Assembly: GCF_000801105.2 (NCBI RefSeq)
Contig: NC_079515.1
Span: 21,351,407 to 21,415,406, forward strand
Direction: 5' to 3'
DNA length: 64,000 bases
DNA from: Raphanus sativus
Taxonomy: Eukaryota; Streptophyta; Magnoliopsida; Brassicales; Brassicaceae
Part shown: piece by piece, positions 1 through 11,519 of the stretch
How the letters are laid out: every line of letters begins with the position of its first letter
Position numbering within the stretch: position 1 is the stretch's first letter
Notes under the pieces: model-generated
Seen by the model: only the letters and a program-made list of their open reading frames with translations
Database searches by the model: none
What the model was told of the DNA's origin: nothing
Translations under genes and position numbers: made by a program

Positions 1-34
1 TCGTCTCGTGGAAGCTTGTTTTTTTTGAATAAGT

Positions 35-310
35 GTGAAAGGTTTTGTTACAAATTTTATGATATTTTTTTTAAAAAAAAACAAATGTTTGTCGTTTGAT
101 CAAAAAAAAAAAAAAAAAACAAATGTTTGTCGAAGCTCATCACTTCTCTTAGATGTTGTACAAATTTTGAAAGAAAATTCAAATCTATGTTTAGTAAAGA
201 AAAATGTATACTCGTTGAGCTATCTTAACTGTGTGAACAATGATGATAGACCTCTTTTTCTTCTGGTTTTGTTTGAAACAAATTTCAAAGGCTATAAACA
301 GTTAAGATCC
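35..310. repeat. O-fucosyltransferase 3' flank, paralogous to 25621-25840
   Basis: This stretch aligns with 25621-25840 (shared words include gtttgtcga, catcacttctcttagatgtt and actcgttgagctat), with small indels. It lies just downstream of the minus-strand fucosyltransferase fragment here, and in the second place beside the kinase/CACTIN mosaic. It is therefore old duplicated 3' flanking DNA. The short frames in it are not conserved between copies and I do not call genes. Confidence 0.6.
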
Positions 311-869
311 AGCGACCGTGGAATCTGTCTGAGAAGTTGAAACTGGATCTCTAACACTCTCCAACCGGCTGTCACAAACATTATCCGGTGGGCATTTACG
401 TGACAGAAACACTCAGTCCATGAATTCGTATAAAACGATTCAGGAGACAAAACGTTTATGAGGCCTTCCAAAGTTTGTCTTCATCATTACTCGTCTCACT
501 GCTTCTTCCAATCCAGCCGTTTTTCCTTTCGCTCTAGCTACGAAAACTGGAGCTAAAGCTTTCCTGTCCTGTCTGATTGTGCTCCGGAAACCGTACCTAA
601 TGAGATTGTTGGCGAAGTTGCTCGGTCCATCATACGTTGGCATAAAAATATTCGGACATGAGACAGACCATGTAATCCACAGCTGATCCTATTAATCCTT
701 GTGAGTTTCGTGACAGCTCCTCCGAAGGGTCCACCGAGCTATGGTTGTCAAGCCGTGGGAATAAGGTTCGAAACGGTTTCATGAACCGTTCCCCGCCGAA
801 AAGTTCACCAGCCGCTAGGTATATCCTTGTGGAGTTGTCGAATCTCATTGCTCTCACTATAAGACCTAA
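302..869 (-). pseudogene. O-fucosyltransferase (DUF246/GT106 type) 3' exon, decayed
   Basis: On the minus strand, residues read RAMRFDNSTRIYLAAGELFG, then the FPRLDNHSSVDPSEEL and VDYMVCL motifs, then PTYDGPSNFANN, which are hallmarks of the C-terminal half of plant O-fucosyltransferase-like proteins (Golgi type II enzymes; At1g04910 is the remembered relative). The exon opens behind a plausible splice acceptor at 870-871. The frame is lost near 645 by an extra T in a T run, the stretch after NFANNL lacks several family residues, and a further frameshift follows KRFVS near 440. The tail motif KCPPDNV and a stop at 302-304 return in the original frame. No upstream exons are adjacent. Inference: 5'-truncated, multiply frameshifted pseudogene, copy 1 of the O-fucosyltransferase/HIT/RLP block. 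Confidence 0.85.
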
Positions 870-1746
870 CTGCACCCACGAGACAACTAACCCACCATGT
901 GAACTTTTCGAACCTTTGTCTTATATAAATTGCATACAGACAACCAATTTGCATGTCTTGCAAAGAAGTTGGTTGCCTTTGTATTATACAAATTGCATTA
1001 CCTAGCTAGTAATAATAATTACAGAAAATCTAATTAATATTTTGTAGGAAAAAATGCAATTTAATAAAAGGGACTATAACTTGTTTTTTTTTTTTGCAAC
1101 AGAAACAAACCTGTCAATATCATGCCAAAACGAGTTTGCATCTAATTCAGGTAAAACAAGTGTAGCATTAAGAAGACAAGAAGAAGAACTGATCTTCCAA
1201 ATTCATCTACTCAAAATACCAAAGACTCAAAGTCAACACAAGAAGAAGAACTGATCTTCAGCTACAAAATCACTACTCAAAATGCACATATTCTCCCAGA
1301 GATCTTCCAAATTCATCTACTCAAATACCAAAGGCTTAAATTCAACACAAGAAAAAAACTGATATCTTCAGCTAACAAAACTCAAAATCCATACTAAAGA
1401 GTGAAGTAACAACCTTAGATGAACGCGTAGGCTCGGGATGTTAGCTGAGAAGAGGAGCGAGCGAGAGAGTACATATGAGTAGAACTATGACTCCGACAAA
1501 ATTGCATCTCAGCAACCCAAAAGAGGTTCAATCTCTCACTTTCGCATCGGCACGTTCGCAATCAGGAATTCTTCTTCTACAGTGATTTGAGAATTTGAAA
1601 ACTCTCTACGTTTCTTTCTCATGAGATGTAGTTTTCGGATTACCCAAGTCGGTTATCTTGATCAAACCGGCCGGTTTATTATTTTCGAATGAGCTTCGAT
1701 TATTATTGATTCATTATTGTTTTAAAAATCGTCTAAAATTTACTAA
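870..1746. other. Intron remnant and shared 5' region of copy 1
   Basis: 870 to about 1030 looks like intron of the decayed fucosyltransferase, with a repeated attgcata-type word. From about 1300 to 1746 the sequence aligns closely with 36790-37316 (shared word gatgaacgcgtaggctcggg; 1420 versus 36904), which lies between the fucosyltransferase 5' exon and the HIT gene in copy 2. No coding exon was found; a tandem variant of the gatcttccaaattcatctact sequence occurs at 1190 and 1300. Inferred to be the leftover divergent promoter/5' region. Confidence 0.55.
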
Positions 1747-1826
1747 GTGGTATTGAATCTAGGAATTTAATTGAATCTGAAAGAATTCATAAATAAAAAC
1801 ATTTGCAGTATTTTAAAAGGTTTGAT

Positions 1827-2071
1827 TGTTGTAAACCATACGGTTCAAGGAATGTTTCATAACCGTCTTTGTATTGCTTTGATTAAACCGGCATCATTAT
1901 GTGGATTGGACCTTGTTCCTTTCATTTATACTTGGCCGACTTCTCCTTGTATTTTGGAGAGTCCCACATCGACTAACTTGTTGTTAAGTCGGCCATTGCT
2001 CTCATATATATATGGAGCCTTTGTTTTGATAATGAATAACACAACAACACCTTCAAATCTTCTTCACAATA
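1827..2071 (+). repeat. 5' LTR of the Copia element
   Basis: Begins TGTTGTAAACCATACGG and ends cttcttcacaata. It contains a tatatatatgg promoter-like box at about 2007-2016. The following sequence, ttatcagcacgag, is the kind of primer-binding region seen in one group of plant Copia elements. It aligns end to end with 8173-8418. Confidence 0.88.
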
Positions 2072-2792
2072 TATTATCAGCACGAGATTCTAAACCCTAG
2101 CTAAAACCCGACGGCCATAAACTCTAATTTCGACCGCAACTTCAAACCGTCATATCTCCCTAACCGTGAGGATCCAGACGACGAGCCACCCACCAAACTG
2201 AAGCTCTTGACGAGAAGAATCCAGCGCCGCAGACCACGCAGCGATCGGACTCCAGACGCGCCGTCACCTCCAGTGCAAGCCGCGCCATCAACAAACTCGG
2301 AGATCATCCCAAAACCCTAGCCGCCACTTCCCTTCTCTAGATCTTCTTCCATCCGATTTTTTAATCTTGATACTAATTCAACTTTGAATCCTTCTTTGTT
2401 GAATAATCAAGGTTTCTAAGAGAGGAACCAAGGAGAAAAGATCGGCAAAGATTAAGGTAAGATCTCAAGAACCCTAATCTTTACTTGTGGTTCAAGCAAT
2501 TCGGATTTCAAACTTTTCTTCATCTTAAATCCGATTTAAAAGGTTTTTCGATTTGATTTGGTTGATTTTAGTTCTTGTTTTATTTTAAAATCAAAACCCT
2601 AATTTGCTAGAAGTTAAAATCGATTTTAAAACCCTATTTTAAAATTAGACCTAATTCTTGTAAATCAGTTTTATAAATCTACAAATCGATTTTCTTAAAC
2701 TTCTAAAACCCTAATAGATCATATTTGATCAAATCCGAATTTTAAAACCCTAAACCCCAAAATTCGGATCTCAAAACCCTAAACCGTTTTAC

Positions 2793-3070
2793 ATGACTTT
2801 TATTTTGAATGGACAACAAGTGATACCCCTTTTAGGATAACACGCTATATGTCCAAACAAAACATAAGGTCAATGTTTAACCTAATCCTAAAATCATATT
2901 TGAATTTTAAACCCTAATCCTTAAAGTTTAAATCAGATTTTTTTTAAGAAACCCTAAATCTAAAATAAGATATGCATGTGATTACATGACTTTTGTTTTG
3001 AATGGACAACAAGTGATACTCCTTTAAAGATGACACGCTATATGTCCAAACAAAACATAAGGTTAATGTT
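2793..3070 (+). repeat. Direct repeat in the Copia leader
   Basis: A segment of about 85 bp starting catgacttt and running through ggacaacaagtgatac to aacataaggt occurs at 2793-2878 and again at about 2986-3065. The spacer carries AAACCCTAA-type words. It is untranslated leader, not coding. Confidence 0.75.
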
Positions 3071-3270
3071 TTCCACATCTTTTGGTCGATGATGCACACC
3101 ATAGTGTGGCTAGACCATGATTTTCTTTTAGGTCAATGATGAATACCAATAGGTACAACTAGACCATATGAAGTAAAGGTCGATGATACGTACTCTTAAG
3201 TACGATTAAACCATAAAACAAAATCAATGGTCGATGATCTTCACCCTCAGGTGCAACTAGATTTTTCACC

Positions 3271-3430
3271 CGTGATTCACGGTGATCATCCACGATGATC
3301 CGCGTTGATCTATGATCCATGATGATCCATGATGATCCTCGATGATCCGCGATGATCTACGATGATCAGTGATCCAAGGTGATCCACGGTGATCCTCAAT
3401 GATCCTCGATGATCCACGGGGATCCACAAT
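3271..3430 (+). repeat. GATGATCC minisatellite in the Copia leader
   Basis: About a dozen degenerate units of roughly 10-13 bp on the theme gatgatccacg lie head to tail. They are rich in GATC and in the near-palindrome ggtgatcc. Further on (3670-3850) the word tggccgtgtgatc recurs less regularly. The array lies between the 5' LTR and gag. Confidence 0.8.
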
Positions 3431-4084
3431 CACCGGTGATCGATGATGCGCACCACAGTACAGCTAAATCACGATCCCTTTTATTTGGTCGAGGAAGTGT
3501 ACCAAATGGTACTACTAGACCATTAAACCGCATGGGTCGATGTAGCATACCATATGGTATGGCTAGACCATGCACTCATCCATCCCACTATTTTCAAGGG
3601 ATTTATAAATCAAACAAGTTGATTAAGAGATGGATGAGTTATGAGAAAAATAAATTTCTAAAAGAATGCAAACTGGCCGTGTGGCCCTCTTATTTTTTTG
3701 CTGGCCGTGTGATCCTGATTGAATAATAGCCGTAAGGCATTGATCACGCAAAGATGGCCGTGTGATCATGAGTGGCCGAAAGGCATTGATCACACACACA
3801 AGACGTATGGCTTATTGTTTACATACTGGCCGAGTGCCTTTTATTTCTTGGATACCCAATGACATCAGAAATTGTATGTAATAACACAAATCATGTTTGA
3901 TATGATTTCAGATGTTGAGATTCCAACCATTGGATTGTGATACCCTAGATATCTCTGGATAGAACTATGTAAGATGGACAATCAATATCTCGGTTATACT
4001 AAAGATAGAAGGTCTTAGTGAATGTATCATCAAGGATGATCATGGAACCGAGAATGAGAAATATATGACATTAAGAGTAATGCG

Positions 4085-4423
4085 TCATCATCTAAATGTG
4101 GAACTGAGAAATCAGTACCAACATATACAAAGCCCTCGATGCCTTTGGACAAGTCCAGATACACTAAGGTGATATTACCAAAGGCAAGGCATGAGTGGAT
4201 GAGCCTCAAGTTCCGGGACTTTGGGTCCGTGGAAGAATACAATAATGCTCTATCCAAAGTAACTCATACACTGATGTTTTGTGGTGAAAAGTTGACAGAG
4301 GAGGAATTACTTGAAAAAGTTTTCTCCACAGCAGATGCAAAAGATCTATTCCTACAACTAACCTATCGAGATAAAGGTTTCACCACATACAACGATATGT
4401 TCTTATACTTATCTCAAAAATAA
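4085..4423 (+). pseudogene. Copia Gag fragment (UBN2/DUF4219-like)
   Basis: The frame reads TKVILPKARHEWMSLKFRDF, then EYNNALSKVTHTLMFCGEKL and EEELLEKVFSTADAKDLFLQ, matching the central gag domain of plant Copia elements (capsid precursor). About 95 residues remain open, ending in a stop after LYLSQK. Upstream, the gag N-terminus is present only as broken sequence. The nucleocapsid knuckle expected downstream is not recognisable. A degenerate part of the Copia element. Confidence 0.8.
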
Positions 4424-7400
4424 ACAGATGAAAGATAATATGAGCGGCTATGAGGCAGATAGTGATGATGAAGAATCCATGGGAGCCACGTCCAAAGTGA
4501 CAGATGGAGTGGCCGGCTTGACCATTGTCTAAAGCCTTTAGACATTCTGATTTCATACTTATGATTTGGTGTTTTGTTTTAAATATAATTTGTCATTCAA
4601 ATTTCATAGCATTAATAACAATTTTTCTTTTATCTTGATTGATTTGCTTGAAAAATATTTTTTTGATTGACAAATGAGAATGAAAACTCGAGAAGAGTAT
4701 GTCTAGATCACCACGCCTAAGGCATGGCCTTAAGAGGCACAAAATTAATCACCTAAGACCCATTAAGAAAGACCCAAAATCCCCACTGGCCGTGGACAAG
4801 GATACCACAATAACCGTGGTTGTATATCCAATCATGGCCGAAGAGGGAGTAAAGGTCGAAGTGGCATTTTCAAAACCACCTCAAAATGGTTTCAATAATA
4901 AACCAATGGGCAAAGCAAAATGAAATATTCCTTTAGCTTATGAAAATCGCCAAAGGCATACATATAAAAGAGGTCGAGACTACATTCTCCCTACTGATCT
5001 AATACTATGCTAAGGATCAGTGTGATAAGGCATAAGAGACTAGGTAACCAGAATGGTTCACCAAAAGAGTTAAACACTTATGGCATGACCGGATTAGCCA
5101 TTCTGGTCTGAAATTGATGCAAAGTTTACTAAGGCACAAAGATTTATCCCATAAGATCACACGTTGTGAAACATGTACACAAGGGAAACTCATTAGGCTT
5201 CATTGTCCCAAGTAACACGAAATATTATCTGATCATGAGGGTAATGAGGACAAAACGGACCCGTGATCATGACCAGACTACAAATCGTGTACCATGGTCT
5301 AAAACCATGCTGGTTGTCCAAGCATTACGTTTAAGTGAGGACAAATAAACGTATTTTATAGCATGTTCATGAGAGGGAGAATAGACACTCCGTGTGGTCC
5401 ATGACCATACAATAAAACCCGAACATGACAAGCCTGGCCGAAGGCCATAAGGCATTATAGCTTGGCCGTATGAGACTTCAAAAGTCTATAAGCTTGGGGA
5501 CATCACAAGTATACATGTATAAAAGATGAGATACATCAGGCCATATAAAGTGAGCATAGATATTTCCGTCTAAAGATGATAAATGGTCATAATCCAGATA
5601 TAGACCATCCTAAGAGTTTATGAATAAACCACCACATACCTATGTGCCATATAGGATGGAAAACCTCATATAAGGATGAGATGAAAATCGGGAATATATG
5701 TTGGATAAGAGAACATGATCTTTCTCCCACGAATTCTAAGTGACCATGAGCCAAACATAAGGTAATAATATTGTGGCCAAGGTACACGGATTGCATACAA
5801 GATGAATCCGACTATCCAACATCATGGAGAAAGAAATAAGCTGGTAAAGTGGAATGGTTTTAACCTTCCTTGTCTTGGCATAAGATCCTCGGACCAGATA
5901 TATATATATGTACTGGACGTCCATAAACAAAGAAAGAAAGATAGCCAGACAGACCCGAAAGAATGAATGACTAAAGTCATACCAGCTTAGCACCACTATA
6001 TAAATGTCCTAGTAGAGACATAATCAAGTTGCTTAAAAGTCTATACAAGATAGACCAGTATGTTCCATAGACAAGGAACCTCGGATAGAAAAGAGATAAG
6101 TGCTCATAATGATAGATCCGGGTTCATGAAAGAGTAACCATACTAGACAATGAGATAAGACCGGCCGGTCCTAAGGTACAAGTATCATACAATGTGACCT
6201 TGCAAACTACAAAGTATTCAATGATCCTGATAAGAATAAAATCTCAATCGATTGTATCATGTTTAGAACGCGATAGAACGTGATGGAACATTATATAAGG
6301 TGTCGATACATACACACTCATAAGTGATAAAGAGAAAGCACTTGAGCATAAGAGATATGCGAGGATCACTAACCCACGTAAGAGTACTCATCATAGAGAA
6401 ATGAATGGGACGTGGAGTTATAGTAAAGAATGTATATGATGGGCATATTAGCCAAATACATAAGATAGACGCCATTTAACCTGTGAACAGATGCGTCTTG
6501 TGAGGAAAATAAAATCGTGAGCTGTAGAACATGAAAGTACAGAGAAGTGGTCGTACATGTTGCTACATAAAGCATTCAAAAGGAATGGCTTGATCACACA
6601 AGGATACTCACAGGGACTAAGGAACAAGGAAATGAATTCCTATGTGGTGAATGCTACTACCCAATATCGAAATTAATAAAGATTTGGACATCTAAGAAAG
6701 ATGTAGTAGACATTGGATATATCACTGGATATAAAGGTAACATAAGATACCTTGAGAAATGAGAAAGAAGTTCTCATAGAACAACATCATTCTTGCATTG
6801 TTCATGGACTGAAATGCAGCTGCATACATATAAGACTAAGTGATGCTTAGTAGAAAGTTCTATAAGAACTTTTCAAATCAGTCCATATAGTAGTCAATAT
6901 ACTCCTTGTGTTTATACTTAAAAGAAATGATGATTAAGATGATTGATTCTTGGATAGGCTATGAAGAGACTACGATGATCTATAATGGAGATCAATAGCC
7001 GTATATATGTGTTGGGATCTATGATCCAACGTACCAAGAATAATAATGTGATATGGTTAGAGAATCCATCAGATTCACGACCAAGGGATCCATATCAACT
7101 AGGATCATGTCCGACCTAGTTCGACCTTAATCATCATTGGTCCCGACCAATGAATCTCGACCAGTCCATCTCGACCAGTCCGTCCTGTCCAGATCGTTCC
7201 GACCAGTTCCTCTAAGGTCTTAATCCGACCTAAACCATCCAAGTGAGAGGAACATCCTATTGACGAGATATGATTATGAACGCCATTTTTTGGGGTCAAT
7301 GGTTATGGACGAGATACATAGTGGACGAGGGCATAATCCGGATGGATTACGAACGAGAGCATGATCCGCATAGATCAGCATTGGACGAGAACATAATCCT

Positions 7401-8172
7401 GATGGATTATGGATGATGTCATGATCCGGACATATCATGGACATACAAAGACATTCATGGTCGAATTTATCTAAGAGAGATAAACCACATGATCCGAATG
7501 GACCATGAATATCATGAAAGCATTTTGCTGATGCAGGTTACCAATCCAACCCACACAGTGCTAAGTCCCAAACTGGTTACGTTTTCACATATGGAGGGAC
7601 GACCATTTCATGGAGATCAGCCAAGCAGATCATATCAGCCACATCATCCAATTACTCGGAGATATTGGCAATCCATGAAGCAAGTAGGGAGTGTGTCTGG
7701 TTGAGACTCATGACACACCATATTCGGACAGCATGTGGGATCACAGATGGTAAGGATGGGTCGACCATTCTTTATGAAGATAATGCAGCATGCATAGCTC
7801 AGCTCAAGGATGGATACATCAGGGTGACAAGACTAAGCACGTTCTCTCCAAGTCGTTTTCACCCATGATCTACAGAAAGAAGGAGAGGTCAAGGTACTCC
7901 AAGTCAGATCAAGCGAGAACTCAGCCGACCTCTTCACTAGGGCATTACCAACTTACACGCTCAGGAAGCTTATGCAACAGATTCGTATGCGTTCACTGAG
8001 AGACCTTCAGTGATAATCACTTCAGGGGGAGTAATGCGGCTGTACTCTTTTTCCTATCCATGGCTTCCCGTTTTTACCACATTGGGTTTTTGGGTTTACC
8101 ATGAAAAGGTTTTAACGAGGCAGTATACTAAACACATTACAAACCCTAGATGGTTATGGCATTTAGGGGGAG

Positions 8173-8418
8173 TGTTATAAACCATATGGTTTAAGGAATG
8201 TTTCATAACCGCCTTTGTATTGCTTTGATTAAACCGGACATCCTTATGTAGATTGGGCCTTGTTCCTTTCATTTATAGTTGGCCTACTTCTCCTTGTATT
8301 TTGGAGAGTCCCACATCGACTAACTTGTTGTTAAGTCGGCCATTGCTCTCATATATATATGGAGCCTTTGTTTTGATAATGAATAACACAACAACACCTT
8401 CACATCTTCTTCACAACA
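8173..8418 (+). repeat. 3' LTR of the Copia element
   Basis: Begins TGTTATAAACCATATGG and ends cttcttcacaaca, directly followed by the TTGAT duplication. It differs from the 5' LTR by transitions, a few transversions and a one-base indel, which implies the insertion is not recent. Confidence 0.88.
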
Positions 8419-8423
8419 TTGAT

Positions 8424-9053
8424 GAGATTGTAATGCATTTATCTAATTCATATGCTTACTTTTATCATGGATCTTAAAGGAATTTACATAAATTTGAGTT
8501 CGTGAAATGCAAAGGGCAAAATGAGTTAACATCTTCAGTCGTTGATCAAAACCATCTCTATCGATGCTACCTAAACTATTTCAGCCATTGGTGTTTAAAT
8601 GCATGGTGGGTTGGGGAGATCACCAACCAAGAAGGTGATACATTATCACTGTCTCCGATGATGAAAGATGTGCGGAAGCACACAAGCGAACGTCTCAGAA
8701 GGCATTAATTTGGTTAATAGACACTGGGTTTCTTCAGCAACAAGGCGATATTGACTTTATATTTGTTAATTATCATCCACAAAGGTTTCTTTTATTCTTC
8801 ACGTACTTCTGGAAAAAAATGAAAAGTATGGAGAAGCTATTATTTCTGTTTTTCTACGATTCATCACAAATATTTCCATAAGAGCAAAGAATTGGTGATT
8901 TACATTTATATAGGACATTTTCCATTAAATTCTTATCAAATAACATTACTACAAAATTTATCAAATATTGAATAACAACAAAAACTAAAAGAATGATTCC
9001 AAATGCTTAATCAAATAACACAAGAATTTAAAATAATTGATGAAATCTATCTA
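8424..9053. other. Unassigned DNA inside the Harbinger-like element
   Basis: This is native sequence of the outer element between the Copia 3' LTR and the Helitron. A 68-codon plus frame (8502-8708) contains NAWWVGEITNQEGDT, faintly reminiscent of an Agenet/Tudor strand, but no second supporting motif or splice structure was found. No gene is called. Confidence 0.35.
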
Positions 9054-9313
9054 TCTATATTATTATTTGAGAAATGATTTTGCTTATGTGTAATGTTCTC
9101 CAGGATTTTAGGTATTTGACATATTATATAATTAATAAATTTACTTATGTGTCATGTTTTCCATAATTTTATATATTTGATTTATTATATAATTAAAAAT
9201 ATTAATAATATTAGACTTTTTTTACATTATCTAATTGATTATAAATTAATTATCCAAAAAATATGTTTTAAAAAATAAGATAATTCTCATATAGATATTT
9301 TGTTGTTATCTCG

Positions 9314-9566
9314 AAAATACAATTTTCGGTTATAAAAGATTAAGATATTATACAATTTATAATTAAATATTAGTCAATCAAAATTTATTTTGGTTTATGT
9401 GTCATGTTTTATATGATTTTAGGTATTTTCTTATTATATAAAATACAATTTTCGGTTATAAAAGATTAAGATATTATACAATTTATAATTAAATATTAGT
9501 CAATCAAAATTTATTTTGGTTTATGTGTCATGTTTTATATGATTTTAGGTATTTTCTTATTATATA
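9314..9566 (+). repeat. 126-bp tandem duplication
   Basis: The unit beginning aaaatacaattttcggtt at 9314 is repeated without a visible difference from 9440, ending ttcttattatata. Absence of divergence implies a recent duplication compared with the surrounding decay. Confidence 0.9.
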
Positions 9567-10163
9567 ATTCAAAATAATTTTATATTAATAAGATTTGATC
9601 ATAAATTGTATTAGCTAATTGATTATAAGCTAATATTATAAAATAATCAAAATAATTTTTTTTTTTTGAAAAAACATAAGATACTTATTATATATAGATA
9701 TTGTTGTAATCTGAAATTAATATTTTTTTATTATAAAACATTAAGATACAAAACAATTTATACTTAAATATGAATCAATCAGAAATATTTGTATTAATTA
9801 TTTCTAATCTATAAGTGCCTTTAAAATTTTATCACGATTATAAACATAATCTTACATATTTGACTTATTATATATTTAAAACGAATTTTATATTAATAAT
9901 ATTAAATTATATTTTATATTACCAAATTGTGTATACATTGATAAAATAAATTATCGAAATAAAAATTTTTTTTTTAAATAAGATAATTCATATATATATA
10001 ATGTTGTTATCTGGAAAATAATATTTTATAAATTATCTGGAAAATAATATTTTCTATTATAAAATATTAAGATATAGAAAAATTTACAAGTAATATTAAT
10101 CAATCAAAAAGTGATTTGTTTATGTGTCTGTTTTTTTCTTGATTTTAGTTTTTTATTATATAA

Positions 10164-10917
10164 CTAGGTGTTTTGCCCGCACATGCGGACATAAATTTCT
10201 TATAAATACTTATTAGTTTATGTCTTAACAATCTAAAACCAGCATAATAAATTATTATTTATGTTTTTAAATAGTTAAATCAAACATCAAAATATTTATA
10301 TATGTCAAATACTTTTAATCAAAATATATACTTATTATTGTGTTAAGTCTTTTTAAAACACTCATATCTTAGAGATAGTTTAGAAAATATATTTATAGTT
10401 TTGGTTGACTAATATCTAATAATAAATTGTTTGTATCTTAATTTTTTTTTTAACTTTTATAATAAAAATATTGTTTTCAGATAGGCACAAAAAAGAATAT
10501 ATATAGAAGAATTATCTTTTTGATAATTCTAAAATATTATTTTGTAATCAATTATTTAATATAGCAGATAACATATAAACTTTATATCATTAAAATAAAT
10601 TAGTGAATAGTTAGAAACTAATAATAAATTTATAACCTATCTAAAAGTCTAAAACCTAATAAAAATATGACAAATAAGAAAAGGTAATATAACATATAAA
10701 TTTAATATTAATAAAATAAAATTCGTTTTTATTTATATAGAATATTCATCAAGGCTATTATTTTAAATTAATGATTTAGTGACTCAACTCAAAACAAATA
10801 ATACATCAATGATAATTTAGCTTAAACTTAATAAAAATATGACAAATAAGCAAAATTAGCTAAAATCATGGAGAACATGACAAGTAAGCAAAATCACTTC
10901 ATAAATAATAGTATAGA
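10164..10917 (-). mobile_element. Helitron nested in the 9054-11355 Helitron
   Basis: On the minus strand it begins TCTATACTATTATTTATGAAG (10917 downward) and ends with a hairpin based on CCGCATGTGCGGG-type sequence and CTAG (10164-10167). It sits exactly between an A and a T. Removing it rejoins ttattatataa with ttaaaaaagaattc, recreating a block found elsewhere in the outer Helitron (for example 9183). It is 754 bp long and non-coding. Confidence 0.8.
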
Positions 10918-11519
10918 TTAAAAAAGAATTCAATATTAATAATATTAGATTATAAATTATATTATTTAATTGATTATAAAAAATATGATAAAATCATCAA
11001 AATAAAAACATATTTTTGAAAAATAAAATAATTCTTATATATCTATATATTGTTGTTATTTCGAAATAATATTTTTATTATAAAAATTAAGATATATTAC
11101 AATTATAATTAAATATTAATCAATAAAAATATTTGTATAAAATATTTTTAATATATAAGTGCTTCAAGAGTTCATCACAATAATAAACATATATACTTTG
11201 AAGAAACTGTTATCATATATAAATGTTTGACCTTTGATTGAATTTTGGTTAAAACATAAATAATTATTTACTATACTTATTTTTGAATTAATAAGATATA
11301 AACTAATAATTATTCGTAAAAAGATTATTCCCGCATGTGTAGAAAAAACACCTAGTCCTTAATTGAATAAAAATGGAATTTAATAGAAACTATAATTCCT
11401 TTTAATTCTATCAAATTTCACCATCCAATACTTCCACCTAAATACTAATTAATTAGTGGATGTCAAAAAAAAAAACTAATTAATTAGTAATTCTCTCTTA
11501 GTATTTTGAAAGATTGCTA

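Larger units (their letters stand above)
1827..8418 (+). mobile_element. Copia LTR retrotransposon, full length but degenerate
   Basis: Two LTRs of about 246 bp (1827-2071 and 8173-8418) bracket 6.1 kb and are flanked by the 5-bp duplication TTGAT (1822-1826 and 8419-8423). The LTRs differ at about a dozen places. A purine tract (atttagggggag) precedes the 3' LTR. In order on the plus strand are a gag fragment (4139-4423), a GAG-pre-integrase remnant (about 5085-5210, HDRISHSGLKLMQ and CETCTQGKL), RNase H remnants (about 7640-7870, LAIHEASREC and LYEDNAACI) and the usual Copia C-terminus DLFTRALPT ending near 8012. Pol is broken by many stops. The 2-kb leader before gag carries repeats. Gag-Pol order places it in Copia; it cannot be autonomous now. 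Confidence 0.9.
9054..11355 (+). mobile_element. Non-autonomous Helitron with internal duplications
   Basis: The 5' end reads TCTATATTATTATTTGAG after an A (9053). The 3' end has cccgcatgtgtag followed by aacacCTAG and a T (11356), which is the Helitron pattern of A-TC...CTAG-T with a subterminal hairpin. No Rep/helicase coding sequence is present and the interior is very AT-rich. It contains an exact 126-bp tandem duplication (9314-9439 and 9440-9565) and is interrupted by a minus-strand Helitron (10164-10917). Blocks such as ttatgtgtcatgtttt and ttattatataatt recur, suggesting repeated internal duplication. Confidence 0.75.
1747..11438. mobile_element. PIF/Harbinger-like non-autonomous element, host of nested TEs
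   Basis: The paralogous locus at 37312-37325 reads aatttactaaatactaatt without interruption. Here the same sequence is split after a TAA (1744-1746) and resumes at another TAA (11439-11441), giving a 3-bp target duplication. The inserted ends, gtggtattgaatct and the inverse of ccatccaatacttccacc, form imperfect terminal inverted repeats. TAA/TTA duplications with GGTG-TATTG ends suit PIF/Harbinger or Tourist-like elements. Most of the 9.7 kb is later insertions (Copia at 1827, Helitron at 9054); net native length is about 0.8 kb with no transposase. Boundaries are strong; superfamily is an inference. Confidence 0.65.

Noticed and set aside
2580..2960. Scattered AAACCCTAA words, telomere-like
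   Set aside because: They are not in tandem array and lie in the Copia leader; isolated telo-box-like words are common in plants.
3271..3430. CRISPR-like array
   Set aside because: The units are contiguous degenerate 12-mers without spacers, in a eukaryotic retrotransposon; it is a minisatellite.
8502..8708. Possible Agenet/Tudor-like gene (NAWWVGEITNQEGDT)
   Set aside because: Only one short motif resembles the domain, no start context, introns or second repeat were found, and it lies inside a transposon.
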